Of a DNA stretch of 64,000 nucleotides, positions 1-11,483 are shown in pieces. The position numbers and the translations under genes were made by a program. The notes below the pieces were generated by a model. That model saw nothing but the letters and a program-made list of their open reading frames with translations. It ran no database searches and was not told the origin of the DNA. The stretch comes from Chiua virens (taxonomy: Eukaryota > Basidiomycota > Agaricomycetes > Boletales > Boletaceae), in NCBI GenBank assembly GCA_019787685.1, contig JAHNUO010000008.1, forward strand, positions 1,116,001 to 1,180,000, in the 5' to 3' direction. Position 1 is the first letter of the stretch, and each line of letters begins with the position of its first letter.

Positions 1-502
1 CCAAATTCTTGTTGCTCCAATTATTATTTTTACTCAAAATTTTATTTAAAAAAAAACCATCTTGTGCTTTTGTTCCCCTTAGTGAAAGGTGCATTTTCAC
101 AAGAGGAAAAATATTCCTAATTTTTTCATAGAGTGCTACCAGTCTTGCACAAAGTTGGTGGCCTCTAAGTGATTGGCACCATAACTGATACCACATATAA
201 CCCATACTCCCTGAAATCTGATACCTTTTCAGGATTCCCATGTTGGTTTGCAGTGATTTGGGACCGATACCTGATACCCGATAACCCATACAATTTTTGG
301 GGGTCATAACCAATAGGTAACTGCAGATTATTATATAATACATGGTCCAAGATGGCAACTTGGGCCCCAATGTTTGGTTTTTTTGCAACTTCCCACCATG
401 AAGCTGGTCCAATGCACAGGCTGAGGCGCTTGTGAAGAGTGTGCTGGACGATCTGGAGTCAACCAGCACTCTCCAACAAACAAGCTCTAACCCTCAAACC
501 AG

Positions 503-840
503 ATGAGTATTGCAAAAATCCTCAACCCTGCTACTGAAGCCCACAATGTCTATGATGCAACCAATGAAGACATCTACAATGTGGCTATGGAGGCAACAAA
601 GGTGCAGGAGCAGGGAATGAGCAATGACATTGATGGCTCAGATGGACCTGTTGAATCAACAGTGATGTGGAGTGAGGCTCTCCAAGCAGTGCTGTTGCTA
701 TAGAAATATTTGAAGGATCTTGACAATCCTTTTGCTTGTAAGGTAAGAGGTGATGCTGGGTACATTTGGGTAAAGCACACATGTCAAAGAGATGCACACA
801 ATGAAGGATACTACATTGACCTCATACTTTCCCCCCCAAG
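503..840 (+). pseudogene. Degenerate pogo/DDE_1-type transposase tail (tentative)
   Basis: The reading frame encodes an acidic stretch followed by a segment resembling the C-terminal tail of basidiomycete pogo/Tc1-type (DDE_1) transposases: an EALQAVLLL-like block, one in-frame stop, then KYLKDLDNPFA. No catalytic domain is present. The flanks 1-502 and 841-1333 are AT-rich with no gene that can be supported; 170-300 repeats GATACC/ATACC-like words. Family recognition is from memory of similar fungal repeat proteins and is weak. Confidence 0.3.
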
Positions 841-1333
841 ACTCAAAATAATTGTGATTCTCACCCTCTCGAGTACTAGATTTACATAGAGTGTACATAG
901 AATGCAAGTCCTAGTTGCAATTACCCAAGACATTGACAGTGCATGCACATTTGATGAGAAAAAGCTGCAAAACACACAAAACATCAACATTCGAGGTCCT
1001 TCAGACCCCTATAGTCCATTCTCTTGCAGACCCGATACTCTCTCAAACCCAATACTGTGCAGGGTAAACCAAGGGGTATCAGTTATGAGGGAGTTGACTG
1101 TATGATAAGTACAGCATAATGAGGTTAAAGCTTAATTCGTCATAAGGGAAACAAGTGGCTAAGATTATAAAATGAAACTAGTGTCACTTATAAGGCTGAG
1201 TCTGGACAATGAAAAGTGAAATTTGAAACTTCCGTTTCATGTCATGTGTGGGCACGTGTAATTAGCAACATGATCAACACTGCATCATGGGATTTCCTGG
1301 ATTCCTGGCTCCCAGTGATGGACGAGGACCTGG

Positions 1334-2085
1334 TGTTACGATAGTCCCGGGTAGGGCCTAGCGTAGACGCAAAAGCGCTAAGTACCAAGCGGCTGCAATA
1401 ACTCAAACAACCACCACTTGATACATGGCGCGCTGTAGAGTTCAAGGAGGGTTACTGGTCAGCAGATTGCTACCAGTGAGACGAGTTAGAACTCAGGCGT
1501 TGCTGAGAGCGTCCTGTTGGGAATCTATACCTGAAGGACCGAGACTGCCCCTTGTGATCGGGGTGGACCGAGATGCTGGACGTTGGTCACAGTGACAAGG
1601 GATGGCTTAGGTGAAGCCCACAGAGGAGCAGTGATACTAGCTAGATTGCATAGATCAAGACTGAGGTACAGGAGTATCACTGCGCGATATTTATACTATG
1701 AAAGTAGTGCATGGACCAACTGTCCAAAAGGATGGCCAGGAAGAGCGGAACAGACAAAGGGCCAAAAGGAGTTGTGTGGGGCGGAAGCACCGGACGGACG
1801 AAAGTGTAAAAGGTAAAACACGGAAGCTGTCCAAATGACAGCAGAAGTGAAGGTGATCCCTACCGGATCAGGAAGTGGAAGAAAGGAAGTGATGATGGAA
1901 CAACGGGTTGGGCCAGAGTCATGTAATCGGATCTAGGAAAGAAGGGAAAAGCGGGGCAAAGGGTTAAGCCCTTGCTGAGTAATCTGAAGCAAGGGTAAGC
2001 CTTGCAGATTGAACGTAGGAGGTACCTGTAGTACTGAGTGTAGTGAAAGTAGCAAAGAAAGCAAAGAAAAAGACGAATTGTAACA
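1334..2085 (-). mobile_element. Solo LTR, family A (752 bp), TSD CCTGG
   Basis: The element starts TGTTACGATAG and ends TTGTAACA, and is bounded by perfect 5-bp direct repeats CCTGG at 1329-1333 and 2086-2090. It shares its whole body with the other family A LTRs in this window and is closest to 52393-53145. A TATA-like TATAAATA on the minus strand near 1685-1692 indicates minus-strand transcription. With no internal region and an intact TSD it is a solo LTR left by LTR-LTR recombination. It interrupts the Harbinger-like sequence. Confidence 0.92.
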
Positions 2086-2091
2086 CCTGGA

Positions 2092-3585
2092 AGTGCAAGA
2101 GGTGGCAAGATATTCAAGAGCAATGCCGCCACTGCCTCACCATCCTGATTGTGATAATTTTATCACAAGTGGTGCACTACTACAACCTCCTTTTCCTTAC
2201 CCCCACTGCCCCCATCCCTTATCACACATCAATCCTCACCAGTGAAGGATGGATCCTCAAGCTCCTCAATGGCCACTGTAACAACCTAGAACAAACATAG
2301 ACTATGAGTTACTTGCGAGTGGTTGTAGTGGTCAGTGTAAGGTTTGAGTCTGACGAGTGAGGCAAGAACTACAGAGGTGATCCGTCTATGAAGACAATGG
2401 GGGAAAACCAAAGGTGAACTTTGTTAGAGTTCCCTTGGTGCTGCATTCAAGTCTTATATACTAAAAGTACAATCGGAGTTACAATCGGAGTATGAATACA
2501 TAGATAAGTATGAGTGTCCTGATTGGTAGATAAGGTGTGATAACATGAGGTATCTGCATGTATGTGAGTCATAGATAAAGATATGAGGGAACAATGCTGT
2601 AACAATGCGGTATAAGCATGTTATAAGATAAGCACTGCTTTATTAATAGATATGAGTCATAGGGAATCATAGATAAGAGATAATGTGTGAGTACACGTGT
2701 GTTGTGCATGGGTTATGACATCGTGAGATAACACGTGTCTAATAATGAATCATAGTGAGTCATAGTGAAGTGGCCAATAGGATAAGGTCCTGAGTATAGC
2801 CTTAGCATGAGGCAATGGATGTCATAATAGATATTGTGTATCTTGTATAATGGAGTAGAGAATGAGTAGGAAGGTGAAATGAATTATGAGTGAAACGTGA
2901 TTGTAACAGCCACCCTGATTGGATTCAGACGTGTCTCGGTGTCAGGCACGACACATTCAACAAATTGGTGCAGACTCTGATGTCCCATGGGTTCATGTGT
3001 TCACGAAATGGCATATCCATTGAGGAGCAACTTGGGATTTTCTTGTATATGTGTGTCATGGAGCTGCCCACTCAATACATTGTGGAGAGATTCCAATACT
3101 CCATAGACACCATTAGCAAGTATGTATTTTTTGCATATTTGCTTTCAATCTCACACTAAGTTCTACAAGGTACTTCAAGCAAATGCTTTCTTTCTTTTCA
3201 GACGTACCATTTTATACTACCCATGTCAAATTCCCAAATGTAGACACCCCTGTATCACCAGCAATCGCTGATGATCCCCGATTTCGTTTTTTCCACGACT
3301 GCATCAGGGCCGTTGATGGAACACACATCTGGGTTTTCAGCGCTACTGAGGACCATCCACATATGTGCAACCACAAAGGCTATCTATCTCAAAACTGTCT
3401 ATTTGTGTGTGATTTCGACTTATTCTTCACATACTTGCTCACTGGTGGCAATGGTTCAATGGTGGATGCTATACTATGGAATGACACGCATACAAAGGAC
3501 CTTTGGATGCCACCCGGGAAGTACCTGCTCGGCAATGCAGGATTCAGATCATCGGACGCACTCCTCATGCCATACCAGGATTAAG
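2092..3585 (+). pseudogene. PIF/Harbinger (DDE_4-type) transposase, interrupted and truncated
   Basis: Cut-and-paste transposase of the Harbinger type. The N-terminal part runs to 2276 (hydrophobic helix, then PYHTSILTSEGW). The 632-bp solo LTR at 2277-2908 interrupts it, and reading resumes as HPDWIQTCLGVRHDTF with EEQLGIFLYMCV. After a probable small intron near 3121-3180 the DDE core follows: FFHDCIRAVDGTHI holds the first catalytic Asp and VCDFDLFFTYLLTG the second. The frame stops right after LLMPYQD, before the region that should carry the final Glu, so it is inactive. Without the LTR the N-terminal halves join in frame (LLNGH/PDWIQ), which confirms both identity and insertion point. 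Confidence 0.75.
2277..2908 (-). mobile_element. Solo LTR, family B (632 bp), TSD GCCAC
   Basis: Runs from TGTAACAACCTAGAAC to TTGTAACA with perfect 5-bp TSD GCCAC at 2272-2276 and 2909-2913. The same family is at 35739-36137 (shared CAACCTAGAACAAA, TTTGTTAGAGT, GCCAATAGGATA blocks). A TATATAA box on the minus strand suggests minus transcription. It splits the Harbinger transposase frame. Confidence 0.9.
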
Positions 3586-3787
3586 TAATCCAGTAATGTC
3601 TGAGTTCATTTGACCATAGTCTACAAAGAATAATAACACAACAATTTAAATGTATTTATTACACACAATAAAGAAAGAAAGAAAAATAACTTGAAAATGA
3701 TGTAATTAAGGGCTAATGTTGAGCTTATCATGTCCAACAGTGAGCTCAGGGGTTTGGTAATGAGGGCAGGCAATGTATGGCCCTTAT
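3586..3787. other. Non-coding AT-rich tail after the Harbinger remnant
   Basis: AT-rich sequence with A-rich tracts and no coding signal. It ends where homology to the inverted duplicate begins at CCATGGGG. It may be the old 3' side of the Harbinger element, but no terminal inverted repeat could be identified. Confidence 0.4.
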
Positions 3788-6700
3788 CCATGGGGTTGCC
3801 AAATAAGGGCAGCACCCTTATCCCCCTCTTTACCTTCAGCTTCGTACCTTATCCATTTTTGGAATTAATATTTATTTGCTAGTTCTATTGGCTGGTAGTG
3901 GTATATAGGATAATCGGGCTAATTAGCCAGGGACTACCCCGGGTGTATCCAAACCTTATTCACCTGTGTTTATGTGATGTCAAGGTGAGAAAAGGAAATT
4001 AGAAAAAGGAGCAAGACACTAAGACACACATTACATAATCTGTTCAGTTGTTATTGTGCTCAGCAGCCTTGAGACAAGTTAAATCTCCCTGAACTTTGTT
4101 GGGTCATGTGCAAAGTAACTTCGGAGTCCCAGCTCGGACAGCTCAGACAACTCAAATTTTCGGAAAGCCTAAAATTTTCAGACTTTTTGCTCGGATTTGT
4201 ACTTTCCAACTCCCACATCTCCGGCACAGCGGCTGAGGTCAAGCGGAGACTCAAATCTGGTGAACATGCCGACGTCAGTAACTCTCGTCCGCTGCACCTT
4301 ACTGCTGTTGGCTCAGTCGCATCGTCGATGGGTCACAATCAGTCGTGCTCGCTCAAACCCTCCCACACGGTCAGAGGTGTAGTCCACACCTCCGTTCCAT
4401 GTGGAAGCAGATCCAATATTCACATCCCTGAAAGAAAGGAGAGCCAATCAGAGTTGCGTGGGAATATCTTTGCAATATTTAGTCTGAGTTGATCCCCTAA
4501 TGCGCCCCTAATCCCGACTCGCTTAGCTTCCGCCATGGACGTCGATACCATCCAAACTGATCCAATTACTATCGATGATGTTGTTATGACGCCTTCTTCT
4601 TCCCGTGATCTTATCCAGGATGACGGCTCCAACGACAGTGATCATCGTCGAATAGATGAGGAGGTGCAACAGGTTCTGGCCAAACGACGGTCTGCAGAGT
4701 GGCGAGCGAACCCATCATTCGCAGATCTGGTGCAAGTTCTCAATGCCATAATCGAGAAGGACCCTCGACTGGATCGTAAGTATGCCGACTATCAGAACCA
4801 AGTAGACCTCTTGGAGAAACACCCCTGGATGGAGTCTGAGATAGAGACAGCTTGGAAAGAAAAGTCATACCGCAACATTCGCAGACTCGGTACGCATTAA
4901 TCACGCCTGTATGTTATTATCTTCTAACTATCCGTAGCCATTCTTCACCCCACTACAGTACGACGTAAGTTCATGTTTCTCTGCCAGTGTGGACCTGTCC
5001 TTACGTGACATGCACAGAAAATCTTTCCCCGGAGCAACTCAGTGCATTGAGGGGTGCCTTGAGTCGCCCTTTCCGAGGCGATGCCCTCGATGCATTTCTC
5101 AACTATCTCGAGGAAAATGACAAGGCATTCAATGAATATCCACAGAAGTATTACGCCAAGTTTTGCTCCATAGTCCAGAGCTCTGGCTGTGGAAAGACGC
5201 GTTTAATGCTTGAGGTAAATCTCATCGTCGTGCCTGATATTGGAGTTGACACGTACGCTTCCATCCAGCTCGGAGAAAAGAATGTTTTCGTATTATACAT
5301 GAACATCCGATCCCCAGAAGACACCCAAGGATATCCTCCCCGGGATGATATACCTGCAAACATTCTTACGGCACGTTACAACACTGAACAGGAGTACTCT
5401 ATGCGATGTCGTGCATTTTTCGCTGCGGTCTTCAAAGTCCTTGGCAGGTTGCCGTGGACCCTCGATTGGTGTCGCAAGATGCGTGACATCGGAAACATCG
5501 CTCGTACCGAGTTTTTTCTAGAGTTAGAAGATGAATTTGGCAAGGTGAGCATAGCGGATTTACGAAATAAATTTCATTGTCACATCGCTACTCGAAGGTC
5601 CTAAGAGCAATGTCTTCGTCTTCGTCCTCGCCCACCGAGATCATGAAGGAGTACTACGAGAAGATGGCGGCGGGACATACGAATGCCCTGTCGGCGAGGC
5701 AGAACACACCCATGGTGATTGCCCTTGATGAGGCTCACGTATTGCATGAACACCGGATTTCCGGTTCCGGTTCAGCTCTGGCAACGGTGTTACTCCGAGT
5801 CATCAAAGAATATTCCGAGTTGCTGCGTCCGGTCTGGGTTGTGTTCGCATCAACCACCTCAAGAGCTGCACACTATGCGACCCCTCAAACACTGTGTACG
5901 TGACACTGTTGGTTTATTGTGTTCGTCATTCAAGTGATTCCAGATCCCTCCCAAAGGGTGGCTATAGAGGGACAACTACTTTTCCCGCCATTTACACAGC
6001 TTGGATGGGATCAGCATGCTCCATCACTCAACGATGCTCTGCAAGACGATGTTGCAACTGGGGCACACATCATCAAATATGGTCGTCCATTGTGCGTACT
6101 CACTTCTGATCTTTGTATTTGCATCCGTTAATTATTCACAGATGGATGTCACTGTCGGAAAACAGAAACACCTCACTCTCAGGCATCGTTAATTTAGCTG
6201 GACAGAAGCTGTGCGGAGTCGGAAGGGAGGCATTTAACCTACGGGTCGACCAACAGGCTTTCGCCGTACTCGCTCAAAGGTTCGGTCTCGACATCACTTT
6301 TGGTCACCGTAACGCTGTTCGTTACGTCGAGGATCTGGTTGCAAGTCATCTTCGTGTATGCATCAAGACTACCGAGGATCGAATTTGGAGCTACACCACC
6401 TATCCCTCAGAGCCCATTCTATCGTGCGCTGCTGCCAACGTGTTACACAGCGACGACAACTTGGTTTCCGCTTTAAACAGTCTGGCAAAGATGGCCGGGA
6501 ATAGTGTGATTAACGTCGGGGACATTGGGGAGCTAGTCAGCCGTTTTCTCTGGCTCTTGGCAAAGGATTTCTTTGTTCGCGAGCCCGAGAGGGTTGTTCG
6601 CGAGCCCAAGATGGTTGTCGTCGATACAAGGAAGCTCCTGGACTGTCATCCGGTGCCAGTCACCGCATTCCTAGAGTTCTTTTTAGGGCCGCGAGTCTGG

Positions 6701-7462
6701 AACGCCGTTCCAGGAGCGAGGAAGGAGTTTGAGAATGCGTATATCAACTTTTCCCACTGGGTTTCGATGGATTTCGATATCACACCGAGGGGGGAGCACG
6801 AGGAGCAACTGTCGTGAGTTACATGCATGATGTCCGATCTGAAGGCGGTGCTGATCTCACCCATAGCATTGACGATTGGACTGCGAGCCACTGGGTGCGA
6901 ACAAGCGCTATCCAGTGTTGTCATCAGCAACCCGCGATTGACAAAGTGATTCCCATGTACTTCAAACCGGGTTTCAACCATCAGGGAATATCCCATATTT
7001 TCATTTCAGACAAGGCTCGAAACCGCTCTCAGCGTCCCAGTCTGGGCAAGATCAAGCGAGGCCATGAGGGTATTGCCCCTGGCTATCACGGTCTCCCCTA
7101 TATCGCCGTGCTGCTCGACCTCGGTGTGAAATCATCGAAATTGGAGGCCACGCTAGACCCTGGCAAGGATGGTGAAGACATGTGTTTCCGTATATATGCA
7201 GGTGGTCTTGATGAAAACACGTATCCGTTCCTTGAGGACCACGCCAATCTCAGCAAAACTCTCAAGGACCTTTATACAAGACTCTCATCTCCTCCAGGCC
7301 CGACGTATTTGGAGAAACTCGAGGACCGAGTGCAATTTGGCAGGTCTAGAGAAGCACGCTATATGAACGGTTGAGATGGATTCAAGTATAGTGATTATGT
7401 TAGTTCGAGCGATGAAAAGGTTTAAAGCAGGCAGGTTTGTAGTGTCCGAACATGTCAGAGTA
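3788..7462 (+). repeat. Left copy of a 3.7-kb inverted segmental duplication
   Basis: From CCATGGGGTT to about GTACGATCG this segment matches the reverse complement of 31128-34788 at high identity, covering the upstream region, all exons and introns of the NTPase gene and a short 3' flank. Sequence outside both ends is unrelated between copies, except for the 7465-7587 block described separately. No clear TSD or terminal inverted repeat was found, so the copying mechanism is open. Confidence 0.85.
4535..7374 (+). CDS. Large P-loop NTPase, copy 1 (lineage-expanded fungal family)
   Basis: Multi-exon gene. Exon 1 is 4535-4889, followed by a 27-bp microexon at 4938-4964, exon 3 from 4988, exon 4 from 5598, and further exons near 5934-6090, 6143-6816 and 6870-7374. 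Walker A is SSGCGKTR (about 5176-5199) and Walker B is VIALDEAHVL (about 5715-5745), so ATP binding and hydrolysis are expected. A helical segment and a C-terminal block with PYIAVLLDLG follow. The general plan resembles the expanded agaricomycete P-loop proteins that some authors group with Crinkler-type/STAND ATPases; that placement is inference. No signal peptide is seen. The second copy at 31215-34063 is inverted and nearly identical except in exon 1. The start is the first ATG of the shared exon and lies just after the conserved upstream block. Substrate and role are unknown. Confidence 0.65.
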
Positions 7463-9046
7463 CGATCGATTGAAGTCGTTTGACTTTGCGGAGCCAGTAA
7501 ATAAACCATAGAGCTTATATGGACTCGTCAAATGGCGGGAATTGGGTTCCAGGTGGAGCTGCCAAGGAGGCGCCGCTTACAAATCGTTATGCAGAGTAGT
7601 AGTATATGACTCAGGCTATGTACGTGTGAAATAATCAGTAACCTTGCTGTTCACTGTGGAACAAATATTCCGCATCCCGGCGACTCGTGTCCTCTGTTCA
7701 ACATGCGTAACATACGTTCAAACTCTCATTCAAAATCATTATCAAGCTCGTCGACGACATCTTGCAGCACTACCTCAAGAGGACGTGACTTCGGGTCGAC
7801 ATTCGTGGCACTGCGATCTTGTTTATCAGCCTCACTCTTTTCCCATGCGTGTGTGCGTCCATAACGGACTGGTAGATGTCCTCATCCGTCGTGTCAAAAC
7901 TGTTGTACGTCTGTGTCCAAGTTGAGGAGCTCGGAAATGCTCATCCGGTGCGAGGGCTGAAGGATACCTGTCACCTCAAAGTTGTCTAGAGCGCTTTTGA
8001 GAAGGCTTTCAGACTCGGCAGCGGGGTCCGAGTCGTCGTGTGCTCTGGCAGTGACTAATAATGACGAGACAGTGAGAACTGGCCGTGAAGGCTCAGATAG
8101 AATCAATGATCCACCGCCAGCGATCTCGACCTACAACGCGTTCGTTAGTATTACTTCGCGATTCCGATAGTCAAAGACGTACCCAACCATGCCCACCTTG
8201 ACGAAGACCCGTTTGGCCGCTGGTGTAGCCTTAGAGTGCACGAGCATGTCTCTGTCAGCGCGATGCCAAAAGGTCACACACCGACACCTGGTCCAATAAC
8301 ACACTGATCACTGCCGACCGACTTGCTGTCAACGTCATCGGGATCCGCATGCGCAGTTTGGCCGTCGTAGGGAGACTAAGCAGCGCGATGATCGTGTGGC
8401 ATAACAGACTGACCATTGGCAGTGGAACATGTGTCAATGAGAACGTCCGTATCGCATCCGCTGCAAATGAGCACTCCCTACCTCATCCCGCTACTACATA
8501 CTCCCCCGTTCCAGGGACGATTTCTCGTCTTGGTTCCAAGCCAACGCCACTTACCACCAGGAATACCCCTTCCACCTCTGCTTTCGACATGCCGGCTCTC
8601 CTAATAACCCACCTAGTCAACAGTAAAGGACGAAAACATACGCATCACGCGACGCAATACCACCTCTTCCACCCCACACGCTGTCGCATACTCCAGGAGT
8701 ATCGGTTATGAGGGAGTCGACCGTACATGAACACAAGTCTTCGAAAATAGCTTATTTAGTCCAGTTTCGGATCTGCTATCGGGAGATCTCGTGACAAATT
8801 TTGTTCACGCATTTCCAAGATGAGTAAGCTAAGCTGGCGCAGCTTAACCCATAATAAGAGTGGAAACTTGAACCAGACTGGGGTATGTTCCGGTCCAATC
8901 AAAACCTCATCAGTGAAGAAAGCTCCAACCCGGATCCTGACGGATGACAATAGGATTGCCATGTAAACGACAAGCATCTCATCAACCTTGGCGCGCGTGA
9001 CTGTAGGCGCCCGGTCATATCACATGTGCACCACGCTCATTGGTCA
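7375..9046. other. Gene-poor stretch with a possible minus-strand gene remnant
   Basis: No clean gene can be assigned. On the minus strand, between about 8700 and 7900, several short blocks look spliced: a KRVFVKVG-like block, an intron ending in TAG near 8130, then a block with SLLVTARAHDDSDPAAE and LLNLDTD. These could be exons of a small conserved subunit or a decayed gene; I do not recognise it. The block 7465-7587 recurs in the same orientation at 30949-31057. The start of the VPS9-like gene's 3' region lies to the right. Confidence 0.3.
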
Positions 9047-11352
9047 CTACGAACCTCCGCTCATCTCTAGCAACGCTTCGATACTCTTCCCCAGGTCCCC
9101 GCCGTTCGCTTCGAGCACCCACTCACGCACCTCGGCATCCATGCTAGGGAATATTTGCGCAAGCGTACTCTGGGACGCCGCGCTTGCGTGTGCGTGTGCC
9201 CTGTCAATCTCGGCTTGTACCGCGGTCAAGTCGAGCGACGGCGTTGGCGTCCGGGATATATGTTGTCCCTGGGAAGGCGGTTGCAAATGTTGAGGGAACG
9301 GACTCGGAGAAGGTCCGGCTATGTATCGCCCATCTTGCCAGAGGGCAGATCCGGGTGCCTGGGGAACGCCAGGAATAGCTATTGCAGCTGGGGTCGGTTT
9401 CAATGTGCCCATGTCCTCCGCAGCCAGAGGCACCCCACCTGGGGTTGGCGGGGCAGGTGATGGCCTGCGAACGCGGGGCTTATACGATGTCTGGATGGGC
9501 GATTGTGGTGCCTCTTGTCTCGTCTTGGATATGCTCCCCTCAGCCTGCCTAAATTTAGCAATCTGATCAGGGTGTGCCCAATGTTGTTCTGTTTGATTGT
9601 CTGACCCTTCCTGAGTCCGTTCTCTCGCAAGTTCAAATGGCGCAAATGGTCCTGGAAGATATGTCATCTTCTCGTCGAACGCATCGCTGAAGATACGACT
9701 GATTGCACCAAGCGGCTTGGACACCGCGTCCCCAGTCTTTTGAAGCAGTCGGCGCGCATCTTCACCTATACTCTGCGATTGAGAGGGAACGGACAATGTC
9801 AGTGGCTCAGCGGATTCTTCTCCTGCGTGGGGAGAGGGGAGGGAAGATCTGATAGAAGGTGCAAACGACGACGTGGACGACGTTGGGGAGGCAGGAGACG
9901 AGGGTGGTAGTGACTGTATGGCTAATTCCACGTTTCTTTGGAGTTGCTGTCAGAATGAGAAGCAAAAGTGGCAATTAAGAACGCCTTACCGCTCAAATTC
10001 TTGTTGAGTGATATTTGAAACAGACGTGTAGTCCATCGTCTCGATAAATTGAACGGCACCCATCTACATCAGATCTGACTTGTAGACAAATTCAGGATTC
10101 GCCCGAATTATCCACTCACGAGACTTGACAAGTAATAGCCGGCCTCGCTCTGTAACTTTGCGGGATTCCGGAAGCGACTTATGAATCTGTTGGTCTGATG
10201 AGGATGTCGAGCTAGAAAGGGAGGACAAGCATACTCCACGTTAGAGAGGAGGTGGTCTGGGTTTGCTTTGAGGACGACAAAGATGAGAACAGGGACAAAT
10301 GAATCTGCTCCTTCGTCTTTTCGCAAGTGACGGAGAAGACCTTGGTATTCGCATGGTCGTCGATCACTGCAAGGGGAGTGACATGACAAAATACTGACCG
10401 AATATGACCTTGCAGCAGTTGAGGATGCATATTAATTTGTCCCTTGGTGCCTTGTAATGGTTGACTTTACATAATTCTATGAGGGGGACAGTCAAGGCGA
10501 GGAAATGAATTTGATATGATAAGATAAAATACCTTGTTGGGCGAACTCGAGAAAGCCTGTGATACCAGGCTCTATACTCTCCAGCTCGGGAATGTCTAGA
10601 TGAGAAGGTTTGATCCAATGGAACAGGCTGATTCTCTGTGCCAGGATGCGATCGCGTTCAAGATCGTCTGCGGTGACGGGGCGTGGAGGAGTTATGAGGA
10701 TGAGAGAAGGAGTGAACGTGCTGGGGGATGGGGTGGATGAGAGCTGGCAGGACGAACGTGCAATGGGACGAACAAGTCGTAAAGCTTATTCATGACGAGC
10801 TTCTCCATGCCTTCCATGGCATTGTCGAATTCGATGTCAGAGACATTTCGCCACACGTCAGATTCTCTCATCTTTGCGGTGATGAACTGAAGAAACGGGA
10901 GGATTGAGCTGAATCAAGCGGTATCTGGCATGGTCATACATTCAAGAAATCGTTGATGACTTTGACTTGATCGTTGACGGTAAACGTTCTCTTGGAGAAA
11001 TTGCTGAGAAAGCTGGAAATGGAAGGTGGTTAGCGGTAGTGGTGACAAGCGAGAAAAAGACTTGCGATCGAAGATACTTTGCGATGGGTTCCGCAGCACG
11101 GGACTTCATCTGATCGAGGAACGTCTGAAAGTCAAACTGGGGTTCCTTGTCCTTGGGAGGTGGGGTTGCAGATCGCGTTGTGGGGGCAGAGTGAGGGGGA
11201 GAAACGTTTGCTTGCGGTTGTGCGGCAAGGGACTCGAGAGGTAGTGACTTTGCAGAGTCCATGGATAGGGGACGCATTCGAGGACGTACTACGGATGGAA
11301 TGGAGAATGTCGATGCGTCTTGAGGTACTGTGTTGGTCAACGAGGAGGTCAT
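9047..11352 (-). CDS. VPS9: VPS9-domain Rab5-type guanine nucleotide exchange factor with C-terminal CUE domain
   Basis: Spliced minus-strand gene. The ATG is at 11352 and the TAG at 9047-9049. The N-terminal exon (11352 to about 11070) is Ser/Pro-rich and then has FDFQTFLDQMKSRAAEPIAKY, typical of the helical bundle before the catalytic domain. The VPS9 core is spread over small exons between about 10900 and 10080 and includes GADSFVPVLIFVVLKANPDH and RFRNPAKLQSEAGYY, the conserved face that opens Rab5/Vps21. The last exon (9931-9047) is low complexity and ends in a CUE-type ubiquitin-binding domain with IFPSMD and ALLEMSG. Domain order matches yeast Vps9p, which activates Vps21 at endosomes and binds ubiquitin. 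Exact small-exon borders were not fully resolved. It is transcribed divergently from the REG1-like gene, with starts only about 130 bp apart, so a shared promoter is likely. Confidence 0.88.
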
Positions 11353-11483
11353 GACCCACGTGATGAATCTAGTTTACCACGTGTAGTTACTCCGGACCTT
11401 GTTTTGCTCTTTTAATCCCCTTCTTCTGATAAGCTCCTCTCCCTCTCCCCCTGCTCACCCGAACGTGTCCTCGTCGTCTCTAG

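Noticed and set aside
4106..4492. 128-codon frame upstream of NTPase copy 1
   Set aside because: The equivalent frame in copy 2 is truncated and diverged, there is no domain, and it lies in the shared upstream region; more likely promoter sequence.
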